A stretch of DNA of 33,999 bases from an uncultured Oscillochloris sp. GTDB taxonomy: Bacteria > Chloroflexota > Chloroflexia > Chloroflexales > Chloroflexaceae. Location: assembly GCA_903920315.1 (NCBI GenBank), contig CAIXLU010000526.1, forward strand, positions 1 through 33,999, in the 5' to 3' direction. Shown here piece by piece: positions 8,101-15,905 of the stretch (position 1 is its first letter; each line of letters begins with the position of its first letter). The notes below the pieces were generated by a model. The model was not told the DNA's origin. It did not search any database and worked only from the letters and a program-made list of their open reading frames with translations. Position numbers and translations under genes: made by a program.

Positions 8101-8502
8101 GTGAACGCAGTCAAGGGAACCCTGAACCATGTCGAGCTCATTGGCCGGCTAGGTGCCGACCCGGAGATGCGCTTTCTGTCGAGCGGAAAAGCCCTCTGCC
8201 GCTTTAGCTTGGCCACCAATCGCATCAGCGGCCAAGACGCACAGGGAATCCGGCTCTACGAGACGGACTGGACTCACATTGAGACCTGGGAACACCTCGC
8301 CGAACTGTGCAACACGTACTTGCACAAGGGCCGCCGCGTCCGGGTGGTCGGCAACCTGCGCAACGATAGCTGGGTTGATAAGGAGAGCGGACAGACCCGC
8401 TACCGCGCATTTGTGCGTGCCCAGGAGGTCATGTTCCTCGACCCGCGCCCCGAACAGGCCGATGCCCCTGCCGAGGCCGCTGAGGAGGAGGTGCCGTTTT
8501 AG
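8101..8502 (+). CDS. ssb: Single-stranded DNA-binding protein
   Basis: A 133-residue OB-fold protein that coats single-stranded DNA during replication and repair. It begins MNAVKGTLNHVELIGRLG, the typical first strand, continues with CRFSLATN and TDWTHIETWEHLAELCNTYLHKGRRVRVVG, and ends in an acidic tail closing with EEEVPF, the usual partner-protein docking tip. The linker between OB fold and tip is very short, so the protein is at the small end of the family. The GTG at 8101 is preceded by AGGAGA (8089-8094, 6 nt spacing); no good upstream ATG exists. Divergent from the kinase operon. The stop codon is followed after one base by a heptamer repeat array. Confidence 0.93.
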   Translation: MNAVKGTLNHVELIGRLGADPEMRFLSSGKALCRFSLATNRISGQDAQGIRLYETDWTHIETWEHLAELCNTYLHKGRRVRVVGNLRNDSWVDKESGQTRYRAFVRAQEVMFLDPRPEQADAPAEAAEEEVPF

Positions 8503-8503
8503 C

Positions 8504-8538
8504 GATTGTAGATTGTAGATTGCAGATTGCCGGATGCA
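8504..8538 (+). repeat. Heptamer array (GATTGTA/GATTGCA), five units
   Basis: Units in register: GATTGTA, GATTGTA, GATTGCA, GATTGCC, GGATGCA, starting one base after the ssb stop codon. The 18-mer at 8519-8536 (ATTGCAGATTGCCGGATG) is repeated exactly at 8697-8714, bracketing the ssb-helicase spacer with direct repeats. Confidence 0.85.
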
Positions 8539-8555
8539 GGGCTGATGGACGCATC

Positions 8556-8630
8556 CTGGTGCAGAATCTCCCCTCTCCCCCGGTGGGAGAGGGGCAGGGG
8601 GTGAGGGGGCCAAGGCTGATTTTGCACCAG
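8556..8630. mobile_element. 75-bp MITE/REP-like element with terminal inverted repeats
   Basis: CTGGTGCAGAATC at 8556-8568 and GATTTTGCACCAG at 8618-8630 are inverted repeats (12 of 13 matches). They enclose a 10-bp perfect hairpin, CCCCTCTCCC (8570-8579) with GGGAGAGGGG (8585-8594), and a GGGGGTGAGGGGG tract. Related hairpin sequences recur at 30085-30136 and, more decayed, near 32085-32120. There is no coding potential, so it would be non-autonomous if mobile. Confidence 0.6.
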
Positions 8631-8652
8631 CCCTGGTCGAATGTTCCCGCAA

Positions 8653-8681
8653 TCGGCAACTGGCAATGCCTGTGGTATGAT
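8653..8681 (+). promoter_or_regulatory. Candidate promoter of the UvrD-type helicase
   Basis: TCGGCA (8653-8658), 17-bp spacer, TATGAT (8676-8681). The predicted transcript starts near 8688, so the leader of about 70 nt would consist almost wholly of the palindromic heptamer repeat at 8697-8754. Confidence 0.45.
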
Positions 8682-8696
8682 GTGTCCCTTCTCGCT

Positions 8697-8754
8697 ATTG
8701 CAGATTGCCGGATGTTCCCGCAATCTGCAATCCGCAATCCGCAATCCGCAATCG
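8697..8754. repeat. Palindromic heptamer array at the helicase start
   Basis: ATTGCAGATTGC (8697-8708) is perfectly complementary to GCAATCTGCAAT (8720-8731) across an 11-nt loop. The right side continues as five heptamers: GCAATCT, three GCAATCC, GCAATCG (8720-8754). The helicase ATG follows four bases later at 8759, with no Shine-Dalgarno between. ATGTTCCCGCAATC at 8712-8725 is also found at 8641-8654. Confidence 0.85.
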
Positions 8755-8758
8755 TACT

Positions 8759-10687
8759 ATGGACGCACTCAGAGGACTTAACCCCGAACAGCGGGCGGCG
8801 GTGATCGCCCCGATTGGCCCTGTCCTCGTGCGCGCTGGCGCAGGCAGCGGTAAAACCCGCGTGCTAACCCTGCGTATCGCCCATTTGATCGGGGCGGGTG
8901 CCAAGCCCACCCAGATTCTGGCCCTCACCTTCACCAATAAGGCGGCCAAACAGATGCGCGAGCGCCTGCGCGCCCAGCTCGGCGGTAAGTCGCGTGGCTT
9001 GGTGGCCGGTACGTTCCACGCTGTCTGCGCCCGCATCCTGCGCGAGCAGATTACCGGGCGTATTGGGAACTACACCGCCGACTTTAGTATCTACGCCGGT
9101 GATGATCAACTCCAACTGGCCACGGCAGCCCTCGACGCCGCCACTGAGCGCCCGCCCATGCTCCTGGAACCCGACGAGGTGCTGCGCCGTATCTCGCGGG
9201 CCAAGAGCCGCCTGCTTACCCCACGACTTATGGCCCGCTTCTCGCCCGACCCGGTGGATCGCTTTGTGGCCGGCTGCTACCGCCGCTACCAGCGCGCTCT
9301 GGAGCAGGCTAACGCCCTCGACTTCGATGACATGATTCTGCTGACTCACCGCCTGCTCACCGAACACCACGATGTGTTGGAACAGATCCAGGATCGCTGG
9401 CATCATGTGCTGGTGGACGAGTATCAGGACACGGACCCCAGCCAGCATGCCTTGATCGAGCTACTCACCCGCCCGGCGAGCGGGCGTCCTCGCTCGTTAT
9501 TTGTGGTTGGCGACGGCATGCAGAGCATTTACGGCTTCCGCAACGCCGATCACAGCATTATCACCCGCTTCGCCCACGACTTCCCTGAGTCTCAGGTGAT
9601 CGAACTGTCTACCAACTACCGCTCGCGCCAGCCCATCCTCGACGCCGCTTTTGCCGTGATCCGCCACAGTCAAGCGATTGCGCCTATGGCCCTGCGCGCC
9701 GCCGGTACCACGGCTCCCGGCGAACGCTGTGTGCTGATCCATGAGTCAAAGGATGGGCGTGAGGAGGCCGAGCAACTCGCCCGCAGCATTAACGAACTGC
9801 ACGGGCAGGGCCGCCACTTACGCGAGATCGCCGTCCTCTATCGCACTCGCCATATGAGCCGTATCATCGAGGCTGCCCTGCGCCACGCCAAAATTCCCTA
9901 TAGTGTGCGCGGCAGTGTCGGATTCTACGACCGGGCCGTGGTACGGGACACGCTCTGCTACCTGCGGGCTATTGCCAATCCAGCCGATAACCTCAGTCTG
10001 GTACGGATCATCAATGTGCCGACCCGTGGCCTGGGCGCTCAGGCTATTGCCAGCCTCTCCGCTTTTGCCGCCCAGAACGATATTTCCCTTTCTAATGCCC
10101 TAAACCGTCCCGATGCCATCGCGCTACTCTCGCCAAAGGCTGCCGAGGGAGCCAAACGTATGGCATCCATGCTCTCCCGCTGGCGACGTATGGCGACGGG
10201 TACGGCCTCGCCCGATCACCTGCTGGCCGATGTGCTGGAGCAGAGCGGCTACATGGCCGCCCTGGAGAACCGGATCAGTCCCGAGGATCTGCCCGACGCT
10301 CGTGGCCACCTCCAGGAATTGATGGTCGCCGCTGAAGAACACGAGAGTCTGTCGAGCATGCTCCAGGAGATCGCCCTGCTCACCAATGCTGATGAGAAGG
10401 AGAGCGAGCGCGATCAGGTGCAACTGCTTACCATCCACGCCGCCAAGGGTCTGGAGTGGGCCTTTGTCTTTGTGACTGGCCTAGAGGAGCGCACCCTGCC
10501 CCATGAGCGCAGCCTGGGGACGCCCGACGGCATCGAGGAGGAGCGCAGGCTCTGCTACGTGGCGCTCACCCGCGCCGCCGAGCGGCTCTACCTCTCCTGG
10601 GCACCGGGCCGCAACCGTGGCCAGATCCTCAAGCCGTCACGCTTCCTCGACGAGATCGTGGCCTACGGGAGAGAGCGGGCCGGATAA
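8759..10687 (+). CDS. UvrD/PcrA-family 3'-5' DNA helicase
   Basis: A 642-residue superfamily 1A helicase. Motifs in order: Walker A AGAGSGKT at 26-33, LTFTNKAAKQM (Ia), VDEYQDTDPSQ near 218 (II), VGDGMQSIYGFRNAD (III), ELSTNYRSRQ (IV), LLTIHAAKGLEWAFVFV (V) and RRLCYVALTRAAERLYL near 593 (VI). It ends soon after motif VI, so it is shorter than typical PcrA/UvrD (about 720) and lacks their C-terminal polymerase-binding tail. Motif III reads VGDGMQ where PcrA has VGDDDQ. The first convincing start is the ATG at 8759 (MDALRGLNPEQRAAV), directly after a heptamer repeat and without a Shine-Dalgarno. Role: unwinding DNA during repair, possibly alongside the upstream ssb. Confidence 0.9.
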   Translation: MDALRGLNPEQRAAVIAPIGPVLVRAGAGSGKTRVLTLRIAHLIGAGAKPTQILALTFTNKAAKQMRERLRAQLGGKSRGLVAGTFHAVCARILREQITGRIGNYTADFSIYAGDDQLQLATAALDAATERPPMLLEPDEVLRRISRAKSRLLTPRLMARFSPDPVDRFVAGCYRRYQRALEQANALDFDDMILLTHRLLTEHHDVLEQIQDRWHHVLVDEYQDTDPSQHALIELLTRPASGRPRSLFVVGDGMQSIYGFRNADHSIITRFAHDFPESQVIELSTNYRSRQPILDAAFAVIRHSQAIAPMALRAAGTTAPGERCVLIHESKDGREEAEQLARSINELHGQGRHLREIAVLYRTRHMSRIIEAALRHAKIPYSVRGSVGFYDRAVVRDTLCYLRAIANPADNLSLVRIINVPTRGLGAQAIASLSAFAAQNDISLSNALNRPDAIALLSPKAAEGAKRMASMLSRWRRMATGTASPDHLLADVLEQSGYMAALENRISPEDLPDARGHLQELMVAAEEHESLSSMLQEIALLTNADEKESERDQVQLLTIHAAKGLEWAFVFVTGLEERTLPHERSLGTPDGIEEERRLCYVALTRAAERLYLSWAPGRNRGQILKPSRFLDEIVAYGRERAG

Positions 10688-10692
10688 TAGAA

Positions 10693-10731
10693 TCGGGTGA
10701 TATGACCAGCTTCGCTGGTCATATCACCCGA
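10693..10731. terminator. Long perfect hairpin between convergent genes
   Basis: TCGGGTGATATGACCAGC (10693-10710) pairs perfectly with 10714-10731 across a TTC loop, an 18-bp stem. No plus-strand U-tract follows; on the minus strand the sequence after the stem is only moderately T-rich. It follows the helicase stop and precedes the repeat at the end of the opposing gene. It may act as a bidirectional terminator or RNA stabiliser; the architecture matches the hairpin at 26867-26915. Confidence 0.55.
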
Positions 10732-10750
10732 AAACAAGGCGCTCTGCCTC

Positions 10751-10785
10751 CTGACCCCTGACCCCTGACCCCTGACCCCTGACCC
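10751..10785. repeat. Five perfect CTGACCC heptamers
   Basis: Exactly five identical 7-bp units fill 10751-10785. The next three bases, CTA, are the stop codon (TAG) of the minus-strand GIDE gene, so the array begins at its last base. Confidence 0.92.
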
Positions 10786-11550
10786 CTATCCGGCGATCAG
10801 TCCCACAATCGTTAGGATTACGCCGAGGATTACGGAGGCAATGGCGGCGTACTTCATATAGCTCGCCCATGCCGCCGCCGCGTCGGCCAACTCGCGCTCG
10901 CTCTTGCGGCTCACCATAAAGCGATGATCCGTATCGGTAGGGTGGCGGGCAATCGCCGGGACGCCTTTATGATCCACGGCGCAGCCCAGAATGTAGACCG
11001 ATGTACCCGGCGCCAGGCTCTGCTCGACGTGGCGCATGCCGAGCGGGTGGGTCTGTCCCGACCAGGGCTGCTGCACCGTATCAAAGCGGTTGCCGCTCTC
11101 GGCAAGATCAAGCTCGGCACCCTCGGGTAACACCAGCGTGCGCCCAGTAGAGTCGCGCACATAGAAGTTCATCCGTCGATCATCGCTCTTCATCTGCTCA
11201 CTGCGCCGCTCTACCGTCGTCTCCTTCTTCCCCTCATCGTTGGTTTTCGTTACCCGCTCCTCGTACTCACGTGTCTGAGTGTAGGTGTAGGCCACGCAGG
11301 GATTTTTGGAAATCGGGGCGGTGAGCGGAGTGGAACATTCAATGCTGCCTGTAATTTCACAGGGCAATACCAGTGCGTCCGCACCGACGTTAGCGGCAAT
11401 TTTCTTGTACGCCTCACTCAAATCCTGGGCCGTGTAGGTATCGGTCGCATTCATCGCGTCAAGGGCATTGGTATTTGAGCGGGCGACGAAGAAACAGATC
11501 ACGGCAATGACCAGAAAGACAACGCCAGCGATGATCATGGTGTACTCCAT
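10786..11550 (-). CDS. GIDE-domain membrane protein (MUL1-like domain, no RING)
   Basis: 254 residues with a transmembrane helix at about 5-24, a soluble middle domain, and a second helix at about 231-252. The middle part carries the pattern of the GIDE domain of eukaryotic MUL1 and its prokaryotic relatives: CEITGSIECSTPLTAPISKNPCVAYTYTQTREYEERV, MNFYVRD..G, a GxxH-x6-G segment (SGQTHPLGMRHVEQSLAPGTSVYILG), and a final HRFMVSRKSERELA. MUL1 has the order helix, GIDE, helix, RING; here the RING is absent. The function of bacterial members is not known to me. The ATG at 11550 begins just before the first helix; its Shine-Dalgarno is weak. The gene is monocistronic, and its stop codon abuts the CTGACCC array. 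Confidence 0.72.
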   Translation of the reverse strand: MEYTMIIAGVVFLVIAVICFFVARSNTNALDAMNATDTYTAQDLSEAYKKIAANVGADALVLPCEITGSIECSTPLTAPISKNPCVAYTYTQTREYEERVTKTNDEGKKETTVERRSEQMKSDDRRMNFYVRDSTGRTLVLPEGAELDLAESGNRFDTVQQPWSGQTHPLGMRHVEQSLAPGTSVYILGCAVDHKGVPAIARHPTDTDHRFMVSRKSERELADAAAAWASYMKYAAIASVILGVILTIVGLIAG

Positions 11551-11610
11551 CTTCTACAGAATGTGAAAAGCTCGTGGGTGACGGGATCGTTCACTTGTAC
11601 TCACATGGGC

Positions 11611-11616
11611 AGTATA
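11611..11616 (-). promoter_or_regulatory. Candidate -10 of the GIDE gene
   Basis: On the minus strand TATACT lies about 60 bp upstream of the start codon. No recognisable -35 is spaced correctly. The rest of the spacer 11551-11797 shows nothing further except the divergent promoter at 11721-11750. Confidence 0.3.
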
Positions 11617-11720
11617 GGACATTTGTAGTGATTTTTGTGATGGTCATATAAAATTTCCTTCCAATGAGCCGTGGAACCGTGATACCGTCAGTATAGCAGA
11701 CCTCTGGCGGCTTTCATCTC

Positions 11721-11750
11721 TTGTGCGTGAGCCTGCTCATAAGGTATAAT
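11721..11750 (+). promoter_or_regulatory. Promoter of the uracil-DNA glycosylase gene
   Basis: TTGTGC (11721-11726), 18-bp spacer, TATAAT (11745-11750). Transcription would start near 11757, about 40 nt before the GTG start. Confidence 0.6.
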
Positions 11751-11797
11751 GAAAGCAGATGAGACGATGGTTTGTGCTGAAAGTGAGCGTTTGACTC

Positions 11798-12439
11798 GTG
11801 TCTGCCGAGAGCATCCAGATGATCGCCCAAGAGGTGCGGAGCTGCACGCTGTGTGGTCTTGCCGCCGGGCGAACGCATGCAGTTCCCGGTGAAGGCCCCG
11901 CTGATACAAAGATCATGTTGATTGGCGAGGGGCCGGGCTACAACGAAGATCGTCAGGGCCGCCCCTTTGTCGGTGCATCCGGCCAACTACTTGAGGATCT
12001 GCTCGGTATGGCCGGCCTCGCCCGTGCCGATGTCTTCATCGGTAATGTGGTGAAGTGTCGCCCGCCCAATAACCGCGATCCGGAACCCGCTGAGATTGCG
12101 ACATGCACTGAAGCATACTTGTTCCGCCAGATCGAGGCGATTAACCCTCCGGTGATCGTCACCCTCGGGCGTTTTTCGATGAGCCTGTTCCTGCCCGGCG
12201 AGCGAATTATGCGTATCCACGGTCAGCCCCGAAAGGTGGGCAGCCGTTTGATTGTACCGATGATGCATCCAGCCGCCGCCCTGCACCAGCCGCAGAATCG
12301 CCCGCTTATCGAGGCCGACTTTCGCAGCCTGCCCGCGATCCTCGCTCGTGCGGAGGCTGAACATGTTGCCGCGAAGCCTGCGCCAGAGCAGCCAAAGCCT
12401 GTAGATGATCGGCCTCCTGAGCAGATGCGTATGTTCTAA
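11798..12439 (+). CDS. Type 4 (family 4, Fe-S) uracil-DNA glycosylase
   Basis: 213 residues; removes uracil from DNA. Four cysteines typical of the [4Fe-4S] cluster are present: Cys16 and Cys19 (CTLC), Cys87 (NVVKCRPP) and Cys103. The catalytic-loop region reads GEGPGYNEDRQGRPFVGASGQLL near 43-65, and the second uracil-site motif is MMHPAAALHQP. After about residue 190 the sequence becomes a Pro/Ala/Glu-rich tail with no clear domain. The start is a GTG at 11798 with a modest purine stretch (AAAGTGAG) upstream. A small membrane protein and RNase J follow on the same strand, but gaps of 83 and 196 bp suggest independent signals. Confidence 0.9.
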   Translation: MSAESIQMIAQEVRSCTLCGLAAGRTHAVPGEGPADTKIMLIGEGPGYNEDRQGRPFVGASGQLLEDLLGMAGLARADVFIGNVVKCRPPNNRDPEPAEIATCTEAYLFRQIEAINPPVIVTLGRFSMSLFLPGERIMRIHGQPRKVGSRLIVPMMHPAAALHQPQNRPLIEADFRSLPAILARAEAEHVAAKPAPEQPKPVDDRPPEQMRMF

Positions 12440-12490
12440 ATAGGGTGCGGTATTTTCCAGGAAAGGGCAGGCTTCAGGACGGGCGAGGCC

Positions 12491-12521
12491 CGCCCTAGCC
12501 GGCCCTCACTAGGCGATTTTT
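12491..12521 (+). terminator. Possible terminator after the glycosylase gene
   Basis: CGCCCTAG (12491-12498) can pair with CTAGGCG (12509-12515) with one bulged C, followed by ATTTTT. The T-tract ends two bases before the ATG of the next gene, so it could equally be a regulatory hairpin over that start. Confidence 0.3.
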
Positions 12522-12522
12522 C

Positions 12523-13071
12523 ATGAAGACATATAGACTCTCGCCCGCCGGTCGCCGCACGTCGCTCGTGCTGCTGGTGGGCGCATTGCTGATCTGGACA
12601 TTCGCCCTGTGGAGTTTCGCAAGTACGCTGAAACTCACCTATAACCCGACGCAATTCTGGTCATCCCTCCAGGCGAGCCTGGACGCTGGCCTTGGAGTCG
12701 GTCAGGTGGTACCGGCTCTGCTTATGCTTGTGCTGATTGTCGCGACGCCGTTGCTGATCTGGAACCTGCTTGAGGAATGGTCTGCGGCCTATACCCCCGA
12801 CGACGATGGACTGCACTTCGAATCACTCGGGATTGTGATCTTCTGCCCCTGGTCGGCGGTGACCGGCATTCGCTCCGCCGATGAAGACGGCGACGAGCCT
12901 CTGGACGAGATTCTGTTCAACCAGGATGCTACCGCCCACATTGCGAACCCGCTCCTGCGATTTCTGCACCGTCAGGCGTATGGCCGCAGGCGTCTGCCCG
13001 TCTATGCTGGTCTTGAGGATCGCGCCGATCTACTGAGCGCAATCCGCCAGCATACCGTTGTTGCCGTGTAA
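12523..13071 (+). CDS. Small two-helix membrane protein, PH-like C-terminal part
   Basis: 182 residues. Two hydrophobic segments (about 13-33 and 62-85) are followed by a soluble part starting WSAAYTPDDDGLHFESLGIVIFCPWSAVTGI. This strand pattern (a residue-type switch, then PWSAV and an isoleucine) resembles bacterial PH-domain proteins, but I do not recognise a family with certainty. The ATG is the first codon after a hairpin and T-tract, and there is no clear Shine-Dalgarno. No catalytic motif is visible. Neighbours are uracil-DNA glycosylase and RNase J; there is no obvious functional link. Confidence 0.65.
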   Translation: MKTYRLSPAGRRTSLVLLVGALLIWTFALWSFASTLKLTYNPTQFWSSLQASLDAGLGVGQVVPALLMLVLIVATPLLIWNLLEEWSAAYTPDDDGLHFESLGIVIFCPWSAVTGIRSADEDGDEPLDEILFNQDATAHIANPLLRFLHRQAYGRRRLPVYAGLEDRADLLSAIRQHTVVAV

Positions 13072-13267
13072 AAAACGGTGCTTGCCACCGTATAAGCTCA
13101 TAGGGAGTGGCATCACTCACGATGTCGCTGTATGGTGTCGCTTGGAGCCGCCTGTCGTAAGGGCGCTCTGTCTATAAGTCAGTGAAAGCAGCTAGGCTGC
13201 GTCGGCCCGCCCTGCGGGTAGCGACGTGGCCGTTATGAGCGTTGTGCTCAATCCCAGAAAGAAGATT

Positions 13268-14944
13268 ATGGCAAAACAGCGAATCCGCATCCTGCCCCTC
13301 GGCGGTGCCGGTGAGGTGGGGAGAAACATGTGGGTGCTTGAGTATGGGGACGAAATCCTTATCCTCGACTGCGGCGTGATGTTTCCCGAGGCCGAGATGC
13401 TCGGCGTTGACCTGGTGCTACCCGACATTACGTACCTGCGTGAGAAAACCGATAAGATCAAGGCGATCCTGCTCACCCACGGTCACGAGGATCATATCGG
13501 TGCCGTGCCCCATCTCTCCGCCGACCTTGGCTTCCCGCCGGTCTACGCCACCCGACTCACCCACGGTATCCTTGGCAATAAGCTGAAGGAACACCGCCTG
13601 CTCGATAAGGTCAATCAGATCACGATTGATGATAAGACGCCCTTCCAGATTGGCGGGTTCACCATCGAGCCATTCCATATCGCGCACTCGATCCCCGACG
13701 CGGTTGGTTTTGCCATCACCTGCGCCGGTGGTCTGGTGATCTACCTGACGGACTGGAAGCTGGATCATACGCCGGTGGACGGGAAGCCGACCGATTTGGT
13801 GAAGCTTGCCGAGTTGGGTCAGCGCAAGCCGCTGGCGCTGATCACGGATTGTGTGCGTGTGGAGAGCAAAGGCTACACCCCCAGCGAAACCAGCGTGGGG
13901 GAGGCGTTCGATAACATCTTTGCCGTGGCCCCCGGTCGCGTGATTGTGGCTACCTTCGCCTCGAACATTAGCCGTGTCCAGCAGGTGATCGAGTCGGCGG
14001 AGGCATATGGTCGTAAGGTTCTCTTGCTCGGGCGCAGTATGGAGAATAATACGCGCATCGCCCTTGAAATGGGCTTTCTCCACGCCGCCGGGGGTACGGT
14101 TATCCGTCCCCACGAGATGAATGCCTACCCCGATGACCAGATCGCGATTGTCTGCACGGGTAGTCAGGGCGAGCCGATGGCGGCCCTGAACCGCATGGCC
14201 AACCGCGACTACCCGAACGTCAAGGTTAAGCAGGGCGATACGGTGGTAGTTTCGGCCACGCCCATCCCTGGCAACGAGGTGTCGGTCAGCCGGGTGATCA
14301 ACAATCTGTTCCGCCTGGGTGCCGATGTGATCTATGGCAACCAGGCTCAGGTTCACGTTTCGGGACACGCTGCCCAGGAGGAGCTGAAACTGGTGCTGGC
14401 CCTGCTCCGCCCCGACTTCGTGGTGCCCTTCCACGGCGATTACCGCCACGTGATGCTCTACCGCAAACTGGCCACCAGCCTCGGCAGTATGTACACCGAT
14501 GAGAATGTGCTGATCGCCGAGGGCGGCACGATCATGGAGTTTGGCCCTGGCTTCGGCAAGGTCACGGGCAAAGCTCCGGTTGGCTATATTTATGTGGACG
14601 GGACAACGGTGGGGGATGTGGGGAATGTGGTGGTGCGCGACCGCCAGATGCTGGCCAAGGACGGCATGCTGATCGTGGTGGTGAGCATTGACGGCACCAC
14701 AGGCGAACTGGTAGCCGGGCCGGACGTGGTTTCACGCGGCTTTGTCTACATGCGCCAGAGCCAGGATCTGATCGAGTCAACCAAGGAGACGGTGCGGGCG
14801 GCACTGACGAATAAGAACGGCGGGGGCTCCATCCAGGGCGACAGCCAGTTTGTCAGCCGCAAGATCAAAGACGTGGTGGGTGAATACCTCTACCGCGAGA
14901 CAAAGCGCCGCCCAATGGTGCTGCCGGTGGTGATGGAGGTGTAG
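13268..14944 (+). CDS. rnj: Ribonuclease J
   Basis: 558 residues; metallo-beta-lactamase/beta-CASP RNase with endo- and 5'-3' exonuclease activity in mRNA decay and rRNA maturation. Zinc-binding HGHEDH is at 71-76, with later motif residues in HSIPD and LTDWK. The beta-CASP part contains LLGRSMENN, CTGSQGEPMAALNRMA and HVSGHA, and FHGDYRH follows. The family's C-terminal domain completes the usual length (about 555). The ATG at 13268 (MAKQRIRILPLGGAGEVG) is preferred to the upstream in-frame GTG at 13226; a purine-rich AGAAAGAAG precedes it. The upstream spacer 13072-13267 contains only a weak 6-bp hairpin (ACGGTG/CACCGT at 13075-13091), and I see no clear promoter. Transcription ends at a strong terminator at 14969. 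Confidence 0.94.
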   Translation: MAKQRIRILPLGGAGEVGRNMWVLEYGDEILILDCGVMFPEAEMLGVDLVLPDITYLREKTDKIKAILLTHGHEDHIGAVPHLSADLGFPPVYATRLTHGILGNKLKEHRLLDKVNQITIDDKTPFQIGGFTIEPFHIAHSIPDAVGFAITCAGGLVIYLTDWKLDHTPVDGKPTDLVKLAELGQRKPLALITDCVRVESKGYTPSETSVGEAFDNIFAVAPGRVIVATFASNISRVQQVIESAEAYGRKVLLLGRSMENNTRIALEMGFLHAAGGTVIRPHEMNAYPDDQIAIVCTGSQGEPMAALNRMANRDYPNVKVKQGDTVVVSATPIPGNEVSVSRVINNLFRLGADVIYGNQAQVHVSGHAAQEELKLVLALLRPDFVVPFHGDYRHVMLYRKLATSLGSMYTDENVLIAEGGTIMEFGPGFGKVTGKAPVGYIYVDGTTVGDVGNVVVRDRQMLAKDGMLIVVVSIDGTTGELVAGPDVVSRGFVYMRQSQDLIESTKETVRAALTNKNGGGSIQGDSQFVSRKIKDVVGEYLYRETKRRPMVLPVVMEV

Positions 14945-14968
14945 GGGGAATTGCCTGCTGGGACATAT

Positions 14969-15008
14969 AAAACGAGAGGAGGCGGCAATGCCGCCCCCTC
15001 TCGTTTTT
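14969..15008. terminator. Bidirectional rho-independent terminator
   Basis: AAAACGAGAGG (14969-14979) and GGCGGCA (14981-14987) pair with TGCCGCC (14989-14995) and CCTCTCGTTTT (14997-15007), with a single A/C mismatch. It is flanked by A's on the left and T's on the right, so it works for RNase J on the plus strand and for the membrane-protein operon on the minus strand. Confidence 0.92.
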
Positions 15009-15027
15009 GCTTTGTGCGCGAACAGAG

Positions 15028-15477
15028 CTACTTCATGACTGTGCGACGCAGGCCATCAATCGCACCACGAGCCGTGGTGATATAGGTGCCATAGACGTTC
15101 GCCCGGCCCATAATCAACGGGGTGGCAATGCCGACCAGGAGCAGCGCCGGGATCCAGAGCAGCAGGCCAAAGAACTGGGCCAACCACGCGCAGATGAGTC
15201 CGCCGCCCACGAGCAGGTTGAGCAGCGCGGTGCTGCCACGCTGGGAAGATGACATCCCGATCAGCTCGCGCAGGTTCGCCACGATCAGAAGCGCACCGGC
15301 GAAGGCACCGAAGTGCATCACCAGACTTGTATCCAGAAACCTCATCACAAAGTAGATCGCCACGACGACGGCGATGATTCCTGCGACGTAGAGGTAGATC
15401 GGTTTGACCCGGAACCCACCGACGCTGGTGTAGTTGCCGTTGCCGTTATAGCTCCCATTGCCATTGCCGTTATACAT
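15028..15477 (-). CDS. Small polytopic membrane protein with Asn/Gly-rich N-terminus
   Basis: 149 residues from the ATG at 15477, chosen over the GTG at 15531 because a purine-rich AGGAAAGGG precedes it. Residues 1-20 are an Asn-Gly-Tyr repeat (YNGNGNGSYNGNGNYTS), followed by about four hydrophobic segments (28-47, 52-70, 83-100 and 104-121). I do not recognise a family; no catalytic motif is visible. It is the last gene before the terminator in a run that starts at the flavin oxidoreductase, 105 bp after gatC. It could be a small inner-membrane structural or stress protein; this is a guess. Confidence 0.7.
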   Translation of the reverse strand: MYNGNGNGSYNGNGNYTSVGGFRVKPIYLYVAGIIAVVVAIYFVMRFLDTSLVMHFGAFAGALLIVANLRELIGMSSSQRGSTALLNLLVGGGLICAWLAQFFGLLLWIPALLLVGIATPLIMGRANVYGTYITTARGAIDGLRRTVMK

Positions 15478-15582
15478 CGTCTCGCCCTTTCCTAACCAGA
15501 GGCCCGTAAACATTACGAGCAACACCGGCACATATCTAGGCAGTATGACGATGGCAGCAAGGGTGAGTGTTGCAGACGGTGA

Positions 15583-15870
15583 CTACTCGAAGACGGCCTT
15601 CACGCGAAACATACCGTCCTGCGAATCAGGTGCGTTTGCCAGCGCCTCTTCCGGCGTGAGTTTGCCGATGACAGCATCAGGACGCATCACACTCACGAGG
15701 CCCGTCACCTGAGATGTGGTGGGGACGCCGCTTACGTCTACCTCCTGAAGCATGGCGATATAGTCTAGGATATGCGAGAGTTGGCCGCGCATCTGCTCAA
15801 GCTCATCCGGGCTAAGGCGCAGGCGGGCCAGGCGGGCGACGTACTCAACTTCGGTGTAGGTCAGTGACAT
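15583..15870 (-). CDS. gatC: Aspartyl/glutamyl-tRNA amidotransferase subunit C
   Basis: 95 residues; small subunit of GatCAB, which converts Glu-tRNA(Gln) and Asp-tRNA(Asn) to the amidated forms. It begins MSLTYTEVEYVARLARLRLSPDELEQM, with a characteristic QLSHILDYIAMLQEVD and a conserved RPD (MRPDAVI) in the region that wraps GatA. The ATG at 15870 has GGAGG (15877-15881) at 6 nt. gatA and gatB are not in the window, so gatC is separated from them. It lies 35 bp after the CDP-alcohol phosphatidyltransferase on the same transcript. Confidence 0.93.
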   Translation of the reverse strand: MSLTYTEVEYVARLARLRLSPDELEQMRGQLSHILDYIAMLQEVDVSGVPTTSQVTGLVSVMRPDAVIGKLTPEEALANAPDSQDGMFRVKAVFE

Positions 15871-15905
15871 AGGAAACCTCCGCAGAGCGAAATATAAGAT
15901 CAGGT

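Noticed and set aside
13418-14449. 343-residue open frame opposite RNase J
   Set aside because: Antisense shadow; no start signal or family motif.
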